This document shows, one piece after another, positions 6,962 through 8,456 of a stretch of DNA of 8,456 nt. Position 1 is the stretch's first letter. The number at the start of each line of letters is the position of its first letter. The notes under the pieces are model-generated. The model was not told the DNA's origin. It did no database searches and saw only the letters and a list, made by a program, of their open reading frames with translations. This DNA comes from Cytophagales bacterium (GTDB taxonomy: Bacteria > Bacteroidota > Bacteroidia > Cytophagales > Spirosomataceae): NCBI GenBank assembly GCA_013205605.1, contig JABMMK010000039.1, positions 1-8,456 of the forward strand, written 5' to 3'. Position numbers and translations under genes: made by a program.

Positions 6962-8206
6962 TTAGCTTAATTCTCCTTGCAAATATACGCTCTTTGGACA
7001 ACAAAAATAGTATTTTTTCACAATCTTACTCAAGGCTTGGATGGTCGGTAAATCGGATGCAAGCATTAACTCGACGACTTGACCTTGTTTATCGACCATT
7101 TTGATTGTATTGTCGCCTTGCACATACGCCGCATTACTAGTGGAACCCTCTACGACAAAATAGGAAAGTTCCTCAAAACCGATGCCTAAACTTTCCTGAA
7201 TTTTACTCTCTATTTCTGTTATTTTAGATTTGGGCAATGGTTGAGTTCCTAATTTGCATTTAAATAATTTTCTAGTTAAAAATGACTCACATAAATGCCT
7301 TAAAATTTTATCCTTTTCGTTTTTCCAATCTTTTAAAGCGGCCCAAATATCATGATCATCTAAATCAGTAAATGCGATTAATAGCTTATCATTATTAGCA
7401 AATTCATCCCAAGTATATGTCCTACTTAGAAAAACATAAAGTGGCTTTGAACAATTTAATTTTGTGCCTTGTGCCATTAAATCTTTGGCTCGCCTTAAAA
7501 TTTGAATTAACATCGTCTCTGCTGCTATGGCGGTTTTATGTAGATATACCTGCCAGTACATGAGTCGACGAGCCATTAAAAAGTTTTCAATGGAATAAAT
7601 ACCCTTTTCTTCTAAAACGAGTTGCTCGTTTTTCAAATCCAACATACTTAATAATCTTTCAGAGCCAATAAACCCTTCTCTTACTCCCGTATAAAATGAA
7701 TCTCTACTTAAATAATCCAATCGATCCACATCTAATTGGCTCGAAATTAATTGATGAAAAAACGGTCGATGGTAGCGATTGTTAAACATTTCAATGGCCA
7801 ATGACAATCGACCTTTAAAATACTCATTCAACTTTTTCATGAGCAGATTGGAAACTTCCTCATGTTTTACCTCATTTAAAATGGTATTTTCTAATACATG
7901 TGAAAATGGTCCATGACCAATATCATGCAACAAAATAGCAATTTCAGCCGCTTCTTGCTCAGCCTCTGTAATACGATATCCTTTTGCTTTTAAATTATTT
8001 AATGCTTGATCCATCAAATGCATAGCTCCTAACGCATGATGAAAACGAGTATGATGTGCCCCTGGATAAACAAATTCAGCTAAACCTAATTGTTTAATTC
8101 GCTTAAGTCTTTGGAAAAACGGATGGTCAATTAACTCCAATATCAGTGGATTATTAATTTTAATAAATCCATAAATAGGGTCATTAATTATTTTAGTTGG
8201 AAACAT
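6962..8206 (-). CDS. HD-domain phosphohydrolase (SAMHD1 / dGTPase-like)
   Basis: This is a 414-aa protein with an N-terminal HD metal-dependent phosphohydrolase domain of the SAMHD1/dGTPase group. Numbering from the ATG at 8206, the motif TRFHHALGA gives metal ligand His57, ILLHDIGHGPFSH gives His94 and Asp95, and LDVDRLDYLSRDSF gives Asp161. The LDYLSRD stretch matches the nucleotide-contacting part of SAMHD1, with Arg162 where SAMHD1 has Lys312. These features suggest dNTP triphosphohydrolase activity, but the true substrate is unproven. The C-terminal half (about 230-414) has no motif I recognise. A GTG at 8218 would add four residues; I prefer the ATG because the protein then begins MFPTKIINDPIYGFI, like its relatives. 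It heads the lpx gene run, and a TAnnTTTG promoter element sits about 45 bases upstream of the ATG. Confidence 0.9.
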   Translation of the reverse strand: MFPTKIINDPIYGFIKINNPLILELIDHPFFQRLKRIKQLGLAEFVYPGAHHTRFHHALGAMHLMDQALNNLKAKGYRITEAEQEAAEIAILLHDIGHGPFSHVLENTILNEVKHEEVSNLLMKKLNEYFKGRLSLAIEMFNNRYHRPFFHQLISSQLDVDRLDYLSRDSFYTGVREGFIGSERLLSMLDLKNEQLVLEEKGIYSIENFLMARRLMYWQVYLHKTAIAAETMLIQILRRAKDLMAQGTKLNCSKPLYVFLSRTYTWDEFANNDKLLIAFTDLDDHDIWAALKDWKNEKDKILRHLCESFLTRKLFKCKLGTQPLPKSKITEIESKIQESLGIGFEELSYFVVEGSTSNAAYVQGDNTIKMVDKQGQVVELMLASDLPTIQALSKIVKKYYFCCPKSVYLQGELS

Positions 8207-8250
8207 AGCGCGGTCCACAGGTTTTATGCCAAAATGTATTTAACAATAAA

Positions 8251-8279
8251 CAAATGTAAGATTTATCTTTTCTATTCGA
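8251..8279 (-). promoter_or_regulatory. Likely promoter of the HD/lpx operon
   Basis: On the minus strand, TACATTTG (8258-8251) fits the Bacteroidota -7 element TAnnTTTG exactly. The -33 region 18 bases upstream reads TCG (8279-8277), a two-of-three match to TTG. Transcription would start near 8245, leaving a leader of about 40 bases before the ATG at 8206. An identical octamer at 8321-8328 has no suitable -33 element. Confidence 0.45.
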
Positions 8280-8329
8280 AAATAAGAGAATTCAATCTGT
8301 TAAATCTTAAAATATTTAATCAAATGTAG

Positions 8330-8357
8330 TTAGAAAGGCAATAATTACTTAATTTTG
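8330..8357 (+). promoter_or_regulatory. Promoter of the tRNA gene
   Basis: TAATTTTG at 8350-8357 is an exact match to the Bacteroidota -7 element TAnnTTTG. Seventeen bases upstream is TTA (8330-8332), close to the -33 consensus TTG. The predicted start is about 8362-8364, giving a leader of roughly 20 bases that coincides with the hairpin upstream of the tRNA. Confidence 0.6.
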
Positions 8358-8360
8358 CAG

Positions 8361-8382
8361 CACATTAGTTTAATCTAATGTG
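8361..8382 (+). other. Perfect hairpin in the pre-tRNA leader
   Basis: CACATTAG (8361-8368) is the exact reverse complement of CTAATGTG (8375-8382), separated by the loop TTTAAT. The 8-bp stem would occupy nearly the whole predicted 5' leader, and its last base, G8382, is the first base of the mature tRNA. It has no T-run after it and is not a terminator. Confidence 0.6.
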
Positions 8383-8456
8383 GACTTGTAGCTCAGCTGG
8401 TTAGAGCACCTGACTCATAATCAGGGGGTCCATGGTTCGAGCCCATGCTGGTCCAC
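8382..8456 (+). tRNA. tRNA with CAT anticodon, probably tRNA-Ile2 (lysidine-modified), otherwise elongator tRNA-Met
   Basis: The full cloverleaf is visible. The acceptor arm is GGACTTG (8382-8388) with CTGGTCC (8448-8454), the D-stem is GCTC/GAGC, the anticodon stem is CCTGA/TCAGG with loop CTCATAA (anticodon CAT at 8416-8418), the variable region is GGGTC, and the T-arm is CATGG/CCATG with loop TTCGAGC. The discriminator is A8455 and the window ends one base later. C4-G69, U12-A23, A37, A38 and A73 agree with bacterial tRNA-Ile2, whose C34 is changed to lysidine by TilS to read AUA; C29-G41 is not present (it is U-A). Elongator Met tRNAs usually have U4-A69, so Ile2 is favoured. It does not look like an initiator, which would have three G-C pairs at the base of the anticodon stem. 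The acceptor stem has a U6-U67 mismatch. Confidence 0.92.

Noticed and set aside
6980..6987. TATATTTG on the minus strand as an lpxD promoter
   Set aside because: The -7 element matches, but the nearest TTG elements are only 11-14 bases upstream instead of 17-23, so it was not listed as a feature.

Overview
The window is AT-rich chromosomal DNA from a member of the Bacteroidota, most likely the Cytophagales. Three things point there: an LpxC-FabZ fusion protein, a GldF-type ABC permease next to DUF4199 membrane proteins, and promoter elements of the Bacteroidota type TAnnTTTG, with no clear Shine-Dalgarno sequences ahead of the genes. No mobile element, CRISPR array, phage gene or foreign-looking segment was seen. 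Nearly all of it is ordinary core genome, densely packed.

Left part (1-3099, + strand): four genes run head to tail with gaps of 0, 2 and 1 bases, so they are probably one translationally coupled operon that begins before the window. They encode a dihydroorotase-like protein that has lost most of its catalytic residues, two small multi-pass membrane proteins (the second clearly DUF4199-like, the first probably so) and a GldF-like ABC-2 permease. The usual partner gldG does not follow. Instead the permease gene meets a convergent gene, and their 3' ends overlap by 22 bp.

Right part (3078-8206, - strand): five genes read leftwards with gaps of 39, 24, 10 and 10 bases. They are an HD-domain phosphohydrolase of the SAMHD1/dGTPase-like type, lpxD, lpxC-fabZ, lpxA and a small cytosolic ABC ATPase. 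lpxA, lpxC and lpxD supply the first three committed steps of lipid A synthesis (LpxA, then LpxC, then LpxD). The fused FabZ dehydrates (3R)-hydroxyacyl-ACP, the same intermediate that LpxA and LpxD use as acyl donor, so the operon sits at the branch point between phospholipid and lipid A synthesis. The ABC ATPase is unusual because it appears to lack both the Q-loop glutamine and the H-loop histidine.

Far right (8207-8456): a 175-bp divergent intergenic region carries a likely promoter for the HD/lpx operon and a very good promoter for a tRNA with a CAT anticodon (probably tRNA-Ile2) that runs to the window edge. The tRNA leader contains a perfect 8-bp hairpin that includes the first base of the mature tRNA.

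I see no wholly new system. The best leads are the degenerate ABC ATPase, the non-catalytic dihydroorotase homologue inside a membrane-protein operon, the gldF without gldG, and the competing structures at the tRNA 5' end.
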